The notes under the pieces are model-generated. The model worked only from the letters and a program-made list of their open reading frames with translations, ran no database searches and was not told the DNA's origin. From NCBI GenBank assembly GCA_021596325.1, contig JAKGDA010000032.1, positions 186,001-250,000 of the forward strand: DNA of 64,000 bases. Direction: 5' to 3'. The translations under genes were made by a program, and so were the position numbers. Every line of letters starts with the position of its first letter. Positions within the stretch are counted from its first letter, which is position 1. Shown piece by piece: positions 20,705 through 30,837 of the stretch. The stretch comes from Parafenestella ontariensis (lineage: Eukaryota > Ascomycota > Dothideomycetes > Pleosporales > Cucurbitariaceae).

Positions 20705-22058
20705 ATGGAAGAAAGACTGTCCCAATCCCTTTTGGAGCGTCAACTACAGGACTTGCTCGACCGCCGACGCACCAACTCTACCCTCCGCAACCTCACACTT
20801 CCCAAGCCCAGCCAAATCGACTTCTCGTCCAATGACTTCCTTTCGCTCTCCACAAGCTCTCGTCTAAAGTCGGAGTATCTTGCAGAGCTTCAAAAAACTG
20901 GACTATCACTAGGTAGCGGCGGTTCGCGACTGCTTGACGGCAATTCTTCGTATGCCGAACATCTTGAGCAGGAGATTGCGAGTTTCCACGGAGCAGAGGC
21001 AGGTCTACTATTCAATTCGGGGTTTGACGCAAATGCCGGCTTTTTTGCCAGTGTCCCCCAGCCAGGCGATGTAATTGTGTATGATGAGCTAGTGCATGCT
21101 AGTGTACATGATGGGATGAGGCTATCAAGGGCGCGCAAGAGACTTCCGTTTCGTCACAATTCAATCACTGGCCTGCGAGAAGTCCTTGAAAAACTACTGC
21201 AAGAAGACGAAGGTTTCCAACGCCGTGAAACCAATGTCATCGTGGCAGTCGAGGCAATTTACAGTATGGACGGTGATGTAGCGCCGCTGAAAGAGATCGC
21301 AGACTTAGTCGATGATGTGCTAGGCAAAGGGCGAGGGTATATCGTTGTGGATGAAGCACACTCAACGGGTGTTCTGGGTCCCAAGGGCAAAGGACTGGTG
21401 TGTGAACTGGGGTTAGAAAGCCGCATGTTCGCTCGGTTACACACGTTTGGAAAGTCGTTAGCTGGAAATGGAGGTAAGTCTCGATTGTATTTCTATTACG
21501 GTCATGAGATTATGCTAAAAGTAGTGGCTTACGAATGTAACAGCGGTAGTACTGGGTTCTCACATTCTGCGGCACTACCTAATAAACTACGCCAGACCCC
21601 TGATCTACACGACATTCCTATCGTATCCATCGCTAACGCTCATACGCTCCTCTTATCGGTTAATGCAGACAGGAGAGACTGTCACACTGCAAAAACACCT
21701 CCACCACCTTACGCAAACCCTCTTCGCTTCTTTACATCGTCTCAATACCACTTCCATCGCTGCACGAAAGCTGCTGGAGATACCAAGCGCATGTCCAAAA
21801 TCCCCGATCTTCGCAATCCACCTACAGCAGCCGAGGGAGTTGGCGACATACCTTCAAGATCGAGGCATGATGGTTAGAGCGGTCGTGCCACCAACGGTGC
21901 CGCTGGGAAAGCAGAGGGTTAGGGTGTGCTTGCATGCGGGGAATTCAGTGGATGAGGTTGACGGATTGATTAGAGCGATAGAGGGATGGTGTAAGCGAAA
22001 AGTCCAGGAAACAGAAGAGGCGAGTCAAGGCAAGGTAGTTGTTCATGCCAGGCTCTGA
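20705..22058 (+). CDS. bioF: 8-amino-7-oxononanoate (KAPA) synthase
   Basis: Two exons (20705-21473, 21544-22058) give 428 codons (427 residues). It is a PLP-dependent alpha-oxoamine synthase joining pimeloyl thioester and alanine to make KAPA, the first committed step in ring assembly of biotin. What is seen: IDFSSNDFLSL near the N-terminus, GSGGSRLLDGN, the FNSGFDAN region, VDEAHSTGVLG for cofactor contacts, and HTFGKSLAGNG with the PLP lysine at about K250. After the intron, LGSHILRHYLINYARP and TTFLSYPS follow, again family-typical. The ATG at 20705 is used because the frame upstream has only TTG. The last part (RAVVPPTVPLGKQRVRVCLH) matches the C-terminal domain. It works with bioDA and bioB on either side. 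Confidence 0.93.
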
Positions 22059-22134
22059 GATATTACTTTTCATGGCACGCATTCACAATCAAAGAAGGAA
22101 GTTTCCGTCATTTTACTTCTTATGCCGCTAGCTT

Positions 22135-23414
22135 TTACAAAGCAGACACCTGCGCCTGTGGCGGTGATTCCTTTAATACAGCCGCCTGCTCGTTCGACGA
22201 CTGCTCACCACCTTCCAATTTTTCCCCTATCGTCTCCTCCATAGCCATTGGTCGCAGCCCCCATCGCTCAAACATGACCTTATCCTCTTCCCACCCATTG
22301 CAAGCCGTCGTCAACATCTTCTCGCCAGTGAACACTGCATTGGCGCCCGCCTGGAAGCAGAGTATCTGCTTCTCCTCACGCATCGTGTGGCGCCCGGCTG
22401 CGAGCCGGATGATGGTTTTCGGCATGACCAAGCGTGCGGTTGCAATGGTGCGTAAGATTGCGTCGAACGAAACCGTTTTACTTTCGCCAAGAGGGGTTCC
22501 CTTGATCGGTACAAGTGCATTAACAGGGAACGACTCAGGATGGGCAGGAAGCGTGGCGACGGTATGGATGAGGCCAACGTGATCTTTTGCCTTCTCTCCG
22601 AGCCCGAGGATGCCACCAGTGCAGACGTGAATCCCTGCTTCCTGTACGTTTTTGATGGTGTTAAGGCGTTCGTCATAGGTTCGCGTAGTGATGACGCTTG
22701 GGTAGTGCTCCCGGCTTGTGTCGACATTATGATTATACGCAGTCAAGCCGGCAGCCTTGAGCTCCTTCGCCTGCTCCGCGTCAATCATGCCTAGGGTCAC
22801 GCAAGCTTCCATGCCCAGCGCCCTGACTCCGGTCACCATGGCCTTGATGTTCTTCAGATTGGTCTTGCGGCCACGCATGTCTCGCCATGCGGCACCCATA
22901 CAAAATCTTGAGCTTCCATTCTGCTTAGCGATACGTGCGGCTTCTAAGACTGAGTCCACCGAGCTCATCTTGGTAGCCTTGAGTCCAGTGTCGTACCGCG
23001 ACGACTGTGCGCAGTATGAACAGTCTTCGCTGCACCCGCCGGTTTTGATGTTCATCAACGTACACATTTGTATGGCAGCTGGGTTGTGGAAGCGTCGATG
23101 CACCGTAGCCTGAAACACGTGCCATCAGACGACTGCTCAGTAACCTTGGTGTGGGAATGGAAGCTTTAACATACCGAAGCATAGGTGAGCTCCATTAGCG
23201 ATGTGTTGTATACTTGCGAGATCTCTACTCTCGTCCAGTTAGTCCTAGGCGCAGTCGCTTGCACGGCATCTTCGAAAACAGATCTGTTGCCAGCCGGTGG
23301 GGTAATCTGTTGCGTTCTGGGATCGATAGGGGCATCTATCACAGTGCTGAAGAGCCTTGTGCGTGTTGGTATGCTTCTAAAGCCAATTGGCCTTGCTAGC
23401 ATTCTCTGAGCCAT
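22135..23414 (-). CDS. bioB: Biotin synthase
   Basis: Two exons (23175-23414, 22135-23109) give 405 codons (404 residues). It is a radical-SAM enzyme that inserts sulfur into dethiobiotin. The first about 30 residues (MAQRMLARPIGFRSIPTRTR) are basic and lack acidic residues, a likely mitochondrial leader, in keeping with the iron-sulfur requirement. The radical-SAM cluster CSEDCSYC lies at residues 106-113. Other family motifs are RFCMGAAWR, ACVTLGM, YNHNVDTS, GGILGLGE and RLAAGRHTM. The ATG at 23412-23414 is chosen since further upstream the frame opens only with TTG. It is convergent with bioF (76-base gap), completing a cluster of three genes and four activities known in other filamentous fungi such as Aspergillus nidulans. 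Confidence 0.94.
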
Positions 23415-23708
23415 GGTGAATAGGCAGGCTGTTGAAAAAAGAGTGACTGTTACAAACACCGTGACAGGATGAGCCAAACATATGCCCTCGGTTGGGGTTA
23501 GTCCTGGTTCGTTTCAATCGGCTTTCCCCCATTGGTGGGTTCGCGGTGTGGGTACCTCAACGCCGGCCGCCGGTGGGGATGCGGGGCTTGTTGACATCCA
23601 TCCCACGCAGCAATGCATGCAGCGTGTGTCGCTTCGAGTGCCAGAGGAATACGTGTCATATCTCGTTTCCATACATCAATAAGATTATCTAATATAACTG
23701 ACCTTCCC

Positions 23709-23770
23709 TAGATAGAATCGATTGAAGTAGATTGTTCTTCAATAGATAGGATCGATTGAAGTAGATTGTT
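23709..23770. repeat. 28-base direct repeat with flanking inverted arms
   Basis: Two copies, 23709-23736 and 23743-23770, differ at a single base (TAGATAGRATCGATTGAAGT...) and are offset by 34 bases. Adjacent arms TGTTCTTCAA (23733-23742) and TTGAAGAACA (23771-23780) are perfect inverses around the second copy. No coding capacity. Confidence 0.8.
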
Positions 23771-23878
23771 TTGAAGAACAACAGTTTGGGGTACATGCTT
23801 TTGTTTTTAGCTCAAGGAAATCAAAACTCCTAGACTATAGATTTATTTCTTCAAAATAGCATCATTCAAAGAAACTTC

Positions 23879-23970
23879 GCATCGGTGGTTTAGTGGTACT
23901 ACTAGCCGTTGCCATCAATCCGCTCTAGGACTGATTCGGCTAGCCCGGGTTCTCGTGTTGCACACCGGGC
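23879..23970 (+). pseudogene. tRNA-Gly(GCC) pseudogene
   Basis: The 5' half matches the intact tRNA-Gly at 11806-11893: GCATCGG acceptor strand, GGTTTAGTGGTA D-arm, AGCCG TTGCCA anticodon arm and a slightly longer intron containing the shared CCGCTCTAGGA. After the anticodon stem, the T-arm is disrupted (CCGGG then 15 bases then CCGGG), and no CCGATGC follows to pair with the 5' strand. It is probably not functional. Confidence 0.8.
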
Positions 23971-24453
23971 AGTTAACATTGCGAATGTCATAAGCTTATC
24001 TTCCCTCTCTACCAACCTACCATAACATTACTGAGGGCATATTGCGAGGCTTACAGTGTCAGAATACTATGATATCTTTGATACAATCGCTGCGCTCTTG
24101 CATCATGCCTTAAATCTCATGTGCGCAAAACCAACATACGATCCTCACGATGCGGTCAAAGCGGATAAACAGTCTTGTGAACACCTAAACAATCTTCTAA
24201 AGGAAATTTTATAAGTCTAAATGATATAGTAAAGGTGCGGGACTGATCCTTGGGCGTTGAGCAGTCGAAGACGCAAACCTCTCTAGCTAATATATACAGG
24301 AGTAAGTTCAGAGGAAGGGAATAAGATGCAAAGCGCTAATCGAGAACCCCTACTTCTCATTGAATCTACATTCGACGACGCTGTCGGGTGTCTATTCGAG
24401 AATGAAGTATCATGGCATTCCTCCGGTATAGGGGCGTGGCTCTTGAGCATTGC

Positions 24454-26231
24454 TTAGTAGACGGGCAGCTTGAAAGCATCAAAAGTGTAAGTCCAGCTGT
24501 CAATGGACGCTTCATCACTGACACAGTCGAAATCAGAGCTATTGCCCGACCAGAGAGGGCGGCTGGGCCACTGGCAAAGCTGTTGCACTTCACCAGAGTG
24601 GTCACCAGAAGAAACAGTTGCGTTGAGACGGCTGGGTTTGATGCCATTCTCGACCCAGTCGATGATGGTGGCCATATTGTCTTGCGGGTAAGGGCCGGGC
24701 TGGAGGGAGTTGCTACCGCAGTGGGCAGCGCCGGGAATGGGATAAAACTGATACCAGTCTGACAGGGCTTCCACGGCTTCCTCGTCGGATAGATCGGGGT
24801 ACATGATCGAACGGACTGATTGCCAGTAGTGGACAGAGGAAGCAGCAGGGACGCTGGGGTCTGACTCGCCATGGTAGTGCAATAGCCTGACCCCAGAAGA
24901 CTGGAAGGGTGTCAGATCAGGCAGCGTAGTCTGCAAGCTGTCGAGGTAGCGGATCATGCCGATGTTCATCCACTCCACAAGAGTGTCATAAGTGACCTTG
25001 TTAAGATCAGAGAGATTGTCAATGTCGAGGAGCTGCACAAACTTGGTAACATATTCGCCGCCAACGGAAGGGATATTAAGCTCCCAAGCCTTGGTGTTGT
25101 TGTTGTATGTGGGGTCGGCATCACCGAGATCAGAGCCAATCTGCCAGGAGAGATATGCGCGTTTGCCTTCTGAGTCGTGTAGACCGTCGTAGACCGCCTG
25201 GGCCACAGCGATATCGTCTGCAGTGATGGTTCCATTCTGCGCCGGTCTGTTGGATGACTGACTGCTTTGGGCACCGCCTCCCATTTGACGCTTGCTGAAA
25301 CCGAACCCAAGTGAAGAGCTGCTCTGAGCAGCGCAGCAGCTCGACTCGCCAATGAGGGAGCTGAGATTGAAATTGAGCTTGCAAAGGTCGGTCCGAGAAA
25401 TGACACCATCAGTGCGGCCGTCAAACGGATCGCAAGCAGCAATAGTCGCGTTGACAATCTTGTCTAATGCACAAGGTGGGGGAAAGTAGCCATTGACAGA
25501 CTCAATGGTTGCTGGGTAAACGTGAAGCACTTGCTGCTGCGCAAATCGGAATGCTGGAGCACCCGTCACGACACCGTCATACTCGTCGCCCCAGCGCTGA
25601 ACCTGGCTCATAGCCTCCCGGCCACCATCAGAGCATCCTTCAAAGTACGTGTAGAGCTTGGTGTTATTCAAGCCATAGAAAGCCTCCGTGAGCAGCTTGC
25701 CAATCTTGGTCAATTCTCCCAAGGCGGTGTAGGCGAAAGCATACGTTGCGTCCCAATTGATGGATCCGTTACCGTAGAGCACTTTCTCGTCATAACTGTA
25801 ATCGAATCGAATGCATCGTATCCTGCCGCAGTAGCACCCGAAGCAGCACCGTGTGCGAGACCCCCGGTGGCATCGGACGATAGAGAGAAGCCGCCTCCAC
25901 CACTCAAGTAGAATCGGTTCTGAAAAGTTGACGGCTCCGGGAAAGCAAACTTGAGGGCAATAACATTGCCCTTGCCCGTCTGGCTGTAGCTAACGGTGAC
26001 GTTGCAATAGTTGTATGTGACACCGCTTCCGGTGCTGGTGCTGTCCGTGCCCATACCCACAGTAGCATTGTATACAGCGGTCGCAGTTGTAGTGGAAGGA
26101 AGAAGTTCTAGGCCGAGGAGGGTTCCATTGGCAGGGAGAGCCGCCTGCACATTGGCAACAGTGCAGACGTCTGAGAGGGCCCCGCATTGGCGCCTGCCGC
26201 TAGAACAGCGGCGCGCAAGATGTTGTGCATG
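24454..26231 (-). pseudogene. Tannase/feruloyl esterase family gene with two frame breaks
   Basis: The encoded protein would be a secreted serine esterase of the tannase/feruloyl esterase B family, releasing ferulic or related acids from plant cell-wall material. Seen: signal-peptide-like MHNILRAAVLAAGANAG from 26231, then SDVCTVANVQAALP in another frame, GNVIALKFAFPEPSTFQNRF, FYLSGGGGFSL, then in a third frame the nucleophile motif YFEGCSDGGREAM, TGAPAFRF, CDPFDGRTDGVIS for calcium, and an ending TFDAFKLPVY at a normal stop. The first break lies near 26177-26184 (one base short in a G/C run). The second is near 25797-25812, where TTCGA is tandemly repeated (five extra bases). No GT...AG intron with suitable phases was found to explain either. 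Recent decay or assembly error are the two explanations. Confidence 0.75.
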
Positions 26232-27438
26232 GTGGAGTGAGAGAGAAGAAGAAGGACAAGGGCAATTGAGGTGTGTCAACGTTGGAGCAAGGTGGGTAGT
26301 TGCTCTGTTGGAAGATGGAGAATGTCTTGTTCGACACCCCAGCCCGTCTTATACATACGCTTCTTTGGATGACACTCTATATACCAATGACGAGTTCGGT
26401 CAACAAGGGAGCTGGACCCATAACGGTGCAACGGCCGCGACATGGCCGCGCATGCGCCAATAACCCTTGCTCATTATGTTTCTTCAAGACAGAACATGCA
26501 GCCTGCTGGTGGAAGAGCGTTTACCCGCCAAGAGTGTAGAAAATTTTGAGGCAGAGCGGCGCGTAATGACGCAGGAAACACGGACGCGTAGCAGTTGCTC
26601 AAATAAAAGGCTGCGGCTAGGCCCCAAACGAAGAGTCAATGGAGCTTTAATGTTGTTCGACGAGCATGGCTGCGAACTGTTATGACGCGTCGCTCCAGGA
26701 CCCAACTTTGGTAGCGCGCCGCTCTAACCTCTTTGAGACATGTATCTCCGCGAACTCGGCGAAGCGCTCAGTGCTTGTCCTTGACCTTTTGCTAGCCCAA
26801 GGGCTTTTTTCTGTCGCCGAACAACTGTCAAGAGCAGCAAGCACGGTAGGCGTAGTCCTCATATATGGCAGCTCGTTCTTGGTTTCGACGGTGCGGTTGG
26901 CGGTCTAGAATTTGGAGGCACATAGACGCACCTATGGTACCCACAAGTATCAACACAATTGTGTCTCAGGGATGGTGCGGTGCAATTCTAGTGAAAGCTG
27001 TTAAGCGGCGACCACTGCAAGGAGAACTGATGTAGTGTTTTTTTCTCTAACTATTCGCGTGACTTGGGTCTACCGCTCAAGCCAGCCAGTGCTTGGAGAA
27101 GGATATGACCGATGGATAGCGCCCAAACCATGGAGGGTCACATCGCCGTTGGAACTTTCCAGCAAATCATTGTTTAAAAAGTGGACAAGGCTACACAATA
27201 CTAAGGAGAGCCTATTGAACCCGTGGAGGGGACACAGAACCAAGAATTCGAAACTTTCTTAGAACCTAACCTGGAGATGTTTACCATCTTATCAAGACTA
27301 TTCTACGAGCGCTATGGGCATTGAGGCGGTATAGTATCATCTTCCGCAGTCAGATGCGGCCGCTGCCTCTACGCCTTGCTCAGTTTTCAGTAATCAATGA
27401 TCTCCACTTAGGACTTCAGAATTCAACAATAAAAAATG

Positions 27439-27496
27439 GCTTGCAAAGCGTCAGAATACTTTGCAACCACTCCTGTTACCACTAAGCTACTGATGC
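27439..27496 (-). pseudogene. tRNA-like fragment
   Basis: On the minus strand it starts GCATCAGTAGCTTAGTGGTAA, resembling the first 20 bases of the tRNA-Gly at 11806-11893 (acceptor strand plus D-arm). The next part forms an 8-base-pair hairpin TTGCAAAG/CTTTGCAA. There is no T-arm or 3' acceptor strand. It is probably a degenerate tRNA or a tRNA-derived relic. Confidence 0.4.
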
Positions 27497-27597
27497 TTGA
27501 TGGGATGGGTATACAATCTATACTACAGTGTTGTTCCCCACCCTAGAACCCCTAGAGCGACGGTCGTCTGACCTCCCGGAAACGTTCCGCTGCGTGG

Positions 27598-27909
27598 CTA
27601 TTCTGCGCGCGCATCTTCTTTCCACAAAAGAAACACTCTCTCAAGTGGGGATAAAATGGTAGACCTGGAAACAAAAGATATGAAGTAAACATCAAGTCCG
27701 CATTTGTAGAACGACTGACAGTATTTGCAGCGCTTCAATGCGCCACTTACCGCATTAGGCAGGTCCAAGCGGATCCTTTCCGTCAAAGACGCTACCACAC
27801 ACGACACGGGATATTGATAACGTCTTTGCTTCTCCAGATCAAATTCAAACCACCTGCACAGCTTCGAGTCTAAAGGCGGGGAAACGTCTGCGAACAGTCC
27901 GTAGTCCAA
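27598..27909 (-). other. Unresolved open reading frame with splice-like signals
   Basis: A minus-strand frame without ATG (it opens TTG after a TAA) encodes a stretch with compositional bias of real protein (KLCRWFEFDLEKQRR and SCVVASLTERIRLDLPN). It contains a GTAAGT donor and a TTTCCAG acceptor about 95 bases apart. Splicing them yields a short C-terminus YHFIPT and stop. This may be a gene fragment or the last exons of an unseen gene. Function unknown. Confidence 0.25.
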
Positions 27910-28267
27910 TTAAAACTCGCTGCGAAATACGTGGACTGTATCTAGGAGGTCCATCCGACCATTCCCGGCATATCGCAGCTAGGCGACCCACCTCGCCCTG
28001 CAGCCTTACAGTTGTAATTCCGACAATCTACTGTACGTCAAACCCCACTTCGTTGCTTGTCGTTGGTGCGGAACCGGGAGTGACATACCGAGCTTCTTGT
28101 TCGATGTTCCGCGTCACATATTAGGCCCCATTGCCCCGTTCCTCATCTCACATAATACTCACAACAATCTCATGAGATAACGCCCACGACTAAACTAGAG
28201 ATAGAGGAACTCGAAGAACACATTCCATCCGGAAGTCTCCGTCAACCTACATGCACTCATAGCCACA

Positions 28268-30459
28268 ATGGCTCCTCATCCCTTCAAGATCCTCAATGTC
28301 GAGGAAACCCGCACGGCTCGCGATGTCGTCCTCTCCTTGCACCCAGACGTCGTCGTCGACTTCCGGGAGATTTACCTACAGGAGCCGGAGAAAGAGCTTA
28401 TGAAGCAGTATCTCGAACTCGAGCATGCAGCACAGCCTGGACATTCACCAACCTCAAAACGGCCTCCACGATTAGCCAAGTGCCAGTACGACGTTGTTGG
28501 ATCCGACAAGGTTCCGGAGTACCACGAGTCCGTCATTGATATTGAGCAGAAGAAGAGGGTGCGGCATGAGGTCGTGGGTAAAGAGAAGCAGGCGAGTTTA
28601 ACGCTGTGGGAGTTTCAGCATCTGGTCGAAGCGTGTAACAAGAGTGAGCTGTTTCAGAAAGCGATGGCGGAGTTCAAGTTGCCAGATGGATTTGAGCTTG
28701 TCATTGAGCCATGGTGAGTGAAGACCCGAGGATACGTTGGCCGACATGTTAACGGGACGCAGGCCGTATGGTGGACTAGACATTGGTGCCGAGAACCGAA
28801 GATACTTCCAAGGCCTCTGTTTTGCCCAGGACACAAGGAACGGAAACGCCGACTCTAACTTCTACGCTTACCCACTTCCGCTTATCCCGGTCATGGACGC
28901 GCATACGCGAGAAATCATCCGCGTTGATCGCTTAGCAACAGGCGGAAAAGGAGACAGTCTGACTGGCCAAACGCACGCTGAGCGTGTCCTCGACCATTGC
29001 CAGTCAGCAGAATACATCCCAGAGTTATTGGAAGGTGGCACACGTCAAGATGTAAAGCCCATCAACATCACTCAGCCCGACGGCCCATCCTTCAAGGTCA
29101 CGGACGAGTCGTTGATCGAATGGCAGAAGTGGAGCTTCAGAGTGTCGTTCAACCCACGCGAAGGTGCCGTCTTGCATGACATTCACTATGATGGGCGAAG
29201 CATCCTCTACCGCATGAGCATGAGCGAGATGTCGGTTCCGTACGCTGATGCCCGACCACCATTTCATCGCAAGCAAGCCTTCGACTTTGGTGATGGAGGA
29301 GCCGGCAATTGCGCTAACAACCTGTCGCTGGGCTGCGACTGCCTCGGTGTCATCAAATACTTTGATGCAGTTATTGTTAGCTCGGATGGTGAGCCGAAGG
29401 TGCATCCCAACGTTGTTTGTCTGCATGAGCAGGACAACGGCATTGGCTGGAAGCACACGAACTGGAGGACGGGCCGCGCAGTTGTCACTCGCATGCGTGA
29501 ACTTGTCGTCCAATTCATCATCACGCTCGCAAACTACGAGTACGTCTTCGCATACAAGCTAGACACTGCTGGTGGCATTACGCTCGAAGTCCGAGCCACA
29601 GGTATCGTATCCGTCGTTAACATTGACCCTGGCAAGACGTCGGACTACGGAAACGTCGTCTCGAGTGGAATACTCGCCCAGAACCATCAACACATCTTCG
29701 CAGCTCGTAAGCAAACCTCCCTCCCCATCCTCCCCAAAACAACCTTTCCTAACCAGCATAAAACAGGCATCGACCCCGCCATCGACGGCCACAAAAACAC
29801 AGTCATCTACGAAGAATCCCACACCGCCCCCTGGAACAACGAAACCAACCCCAACGGCAACTTCTACGAGATCCGCAAGAATGTCGTGAACAAATCAGCT
29901 GGTCTAGACGCTAACCCGCTCGACCACCGCGTCTTCAAAATCATCAACCCGTCCAAGAAGAATAAACACAGCGGGAACCCCGTCGGCTACAAATTCACTC
30001 CCCTGCCAACGCAGAAGCTGCTCGCTAGCCCGGGCAGTATCCAGGCGCAACGCGCGCTGTTCACTAACCACCATGTTTGGGTCACCAAGTATCAGGATGA
30101 TGAGCTGTATGCGGCTGGAAGGTACACGCTGCAGAGCCAGCTTGAGCAGGGGGGCGTGCACGATATGGCTGCACGGAACGACGATGTTACGGATGAGGAT
30201 CTGGTGGTGTGGAATGTATTTGGGTTGACGCATAATCCGAGGTAAGTCATCATATCTACACTGGGAAATGGATGGGTTGGAGCTAATCACGATGAATAGG
30301 GTGGAGGACTGGCCCGTTATGCCGGTGGAGATTTACCAGATACACTTCAAGCCGAGCGATTTCTTTGAGCGCAATCCGGCGATCGATGTGCCGAGTACGA
30401 AGAACAATGCGTCGGTGCTGGTGGGTAAGGATTGTTGCTCGGGGACGGAGAAGCTTTGA
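28268..30459 (+). CDS. Copper amine oxidase (primary-amine oxidase)
   Basis: Four exons (28268-28713, 28763-29706, 29767-30241, 30300-30459) give 675 codons (674 residues), normal for the family. It oxidatively deaminates primary amines to aldehyde, ammonia and hydrogen peroxide. The topaquinone precursor tyrosine is seen in ANYEYVF (about Y407). Copper-ligand histidines are in HQHIFAAR and HHVWVT. Two N-terminal domains precede (EYHESVIDIEQKKR, RYFQGLCFAQD), and GDGGAGNCANNLSLGCDC contains the conserved disulfide region. The second intron is 60 bases and stop-free, so reading through it would insert 20 residues; homology favours splicing (AARIDPAIDGH). The C-terminus TEKL is not a standard peroxisomal signal, so location is uncertain. 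It is convergent with the membrane-protein gene. Confidence 0.93.
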
Positions 30460-30837
30460 GTGTTGGTCGTAGGCGAGGTGAGGGGTTGAAAGGAAGGAAG
30501 GAAGGAAGTATATAAGAATAGTAGGTGCTATGCGTAGAACGAATATAGAGCTGTTGTGTCTCTGCGAAGCTATGACTTGATACGCGACTCGACAAGATTA
30601 TTGTACTCTCTTTGCAATTTCAAAAGGGTTTAACTATCGTCTTTGGGTATACTCCACTACCGTCGCCGAGACTATCAATCTGATCAAGCCTTTCCTTTCG
30701 TTCCGCCATTTCTCCAAACCCTGCATGGAACAATCTATGAGACGTAAGTATATACAAGAAGCATCATTACCCCCAGAAAAGAAACTCTCCCCAAACACCT
30801 GCTAAAACATCACAAATACAACCACCAACACCAACCC
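30460..30837. other. Convergent 3' regions with GGAA microsatellite
   Basis: This lies between facing stop codons. It contains a short (GGAA)n tract around 30490-30508, and the rest is unremarkable 3' sequence. No gene. Confidence 0.5.

Larger units (their letters stand above)
23415..24453. other. Intergenic between bioB and esterase pseudogene
   Basis: This holds the bioB promoter, a 28-base tandem duplication (23709-23770), a degenerate tRNA-Gly (23879-23970) and AT-rich sequence to about 24360, probably including 3' sequence of the broken esterase gene. No protein gene was supported. Confidence 0.5.
26232..28267. other. Long intergenic stretch
   Basis: About 2 kb. Near 26232-26280 lies a pyrimidine-rich (minus strand) leader of the esterase gene. 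A tRNA-like fragment lies at 27439-27496 and an unresolved open frame at 27598-27909. The last 350 bases are presumably promoter of the amine oxidase gene. Nothing else was recognised. Confidence 0.45.

Noticed and set aside
24454..26231. Introns explaining the esterase frame breaks
   Set aside because: All nearby GT donors fall in Gly codons of one phase, and the only AG acceptors do not give the frame needed.
29707..29766. Reading through this 60-base segment of the amine oxidase gene as coding
   Set aside because: It is stop-free and a multiple of three, but has GTAAGC and AAACAG ends, and removal gives the family-typical AARIDPAIDGH.
30490..30508. GGAA microsatellite as a possible functional element
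   Set aside because: Short simple repeat in a 3' region; no reason to assign a role.
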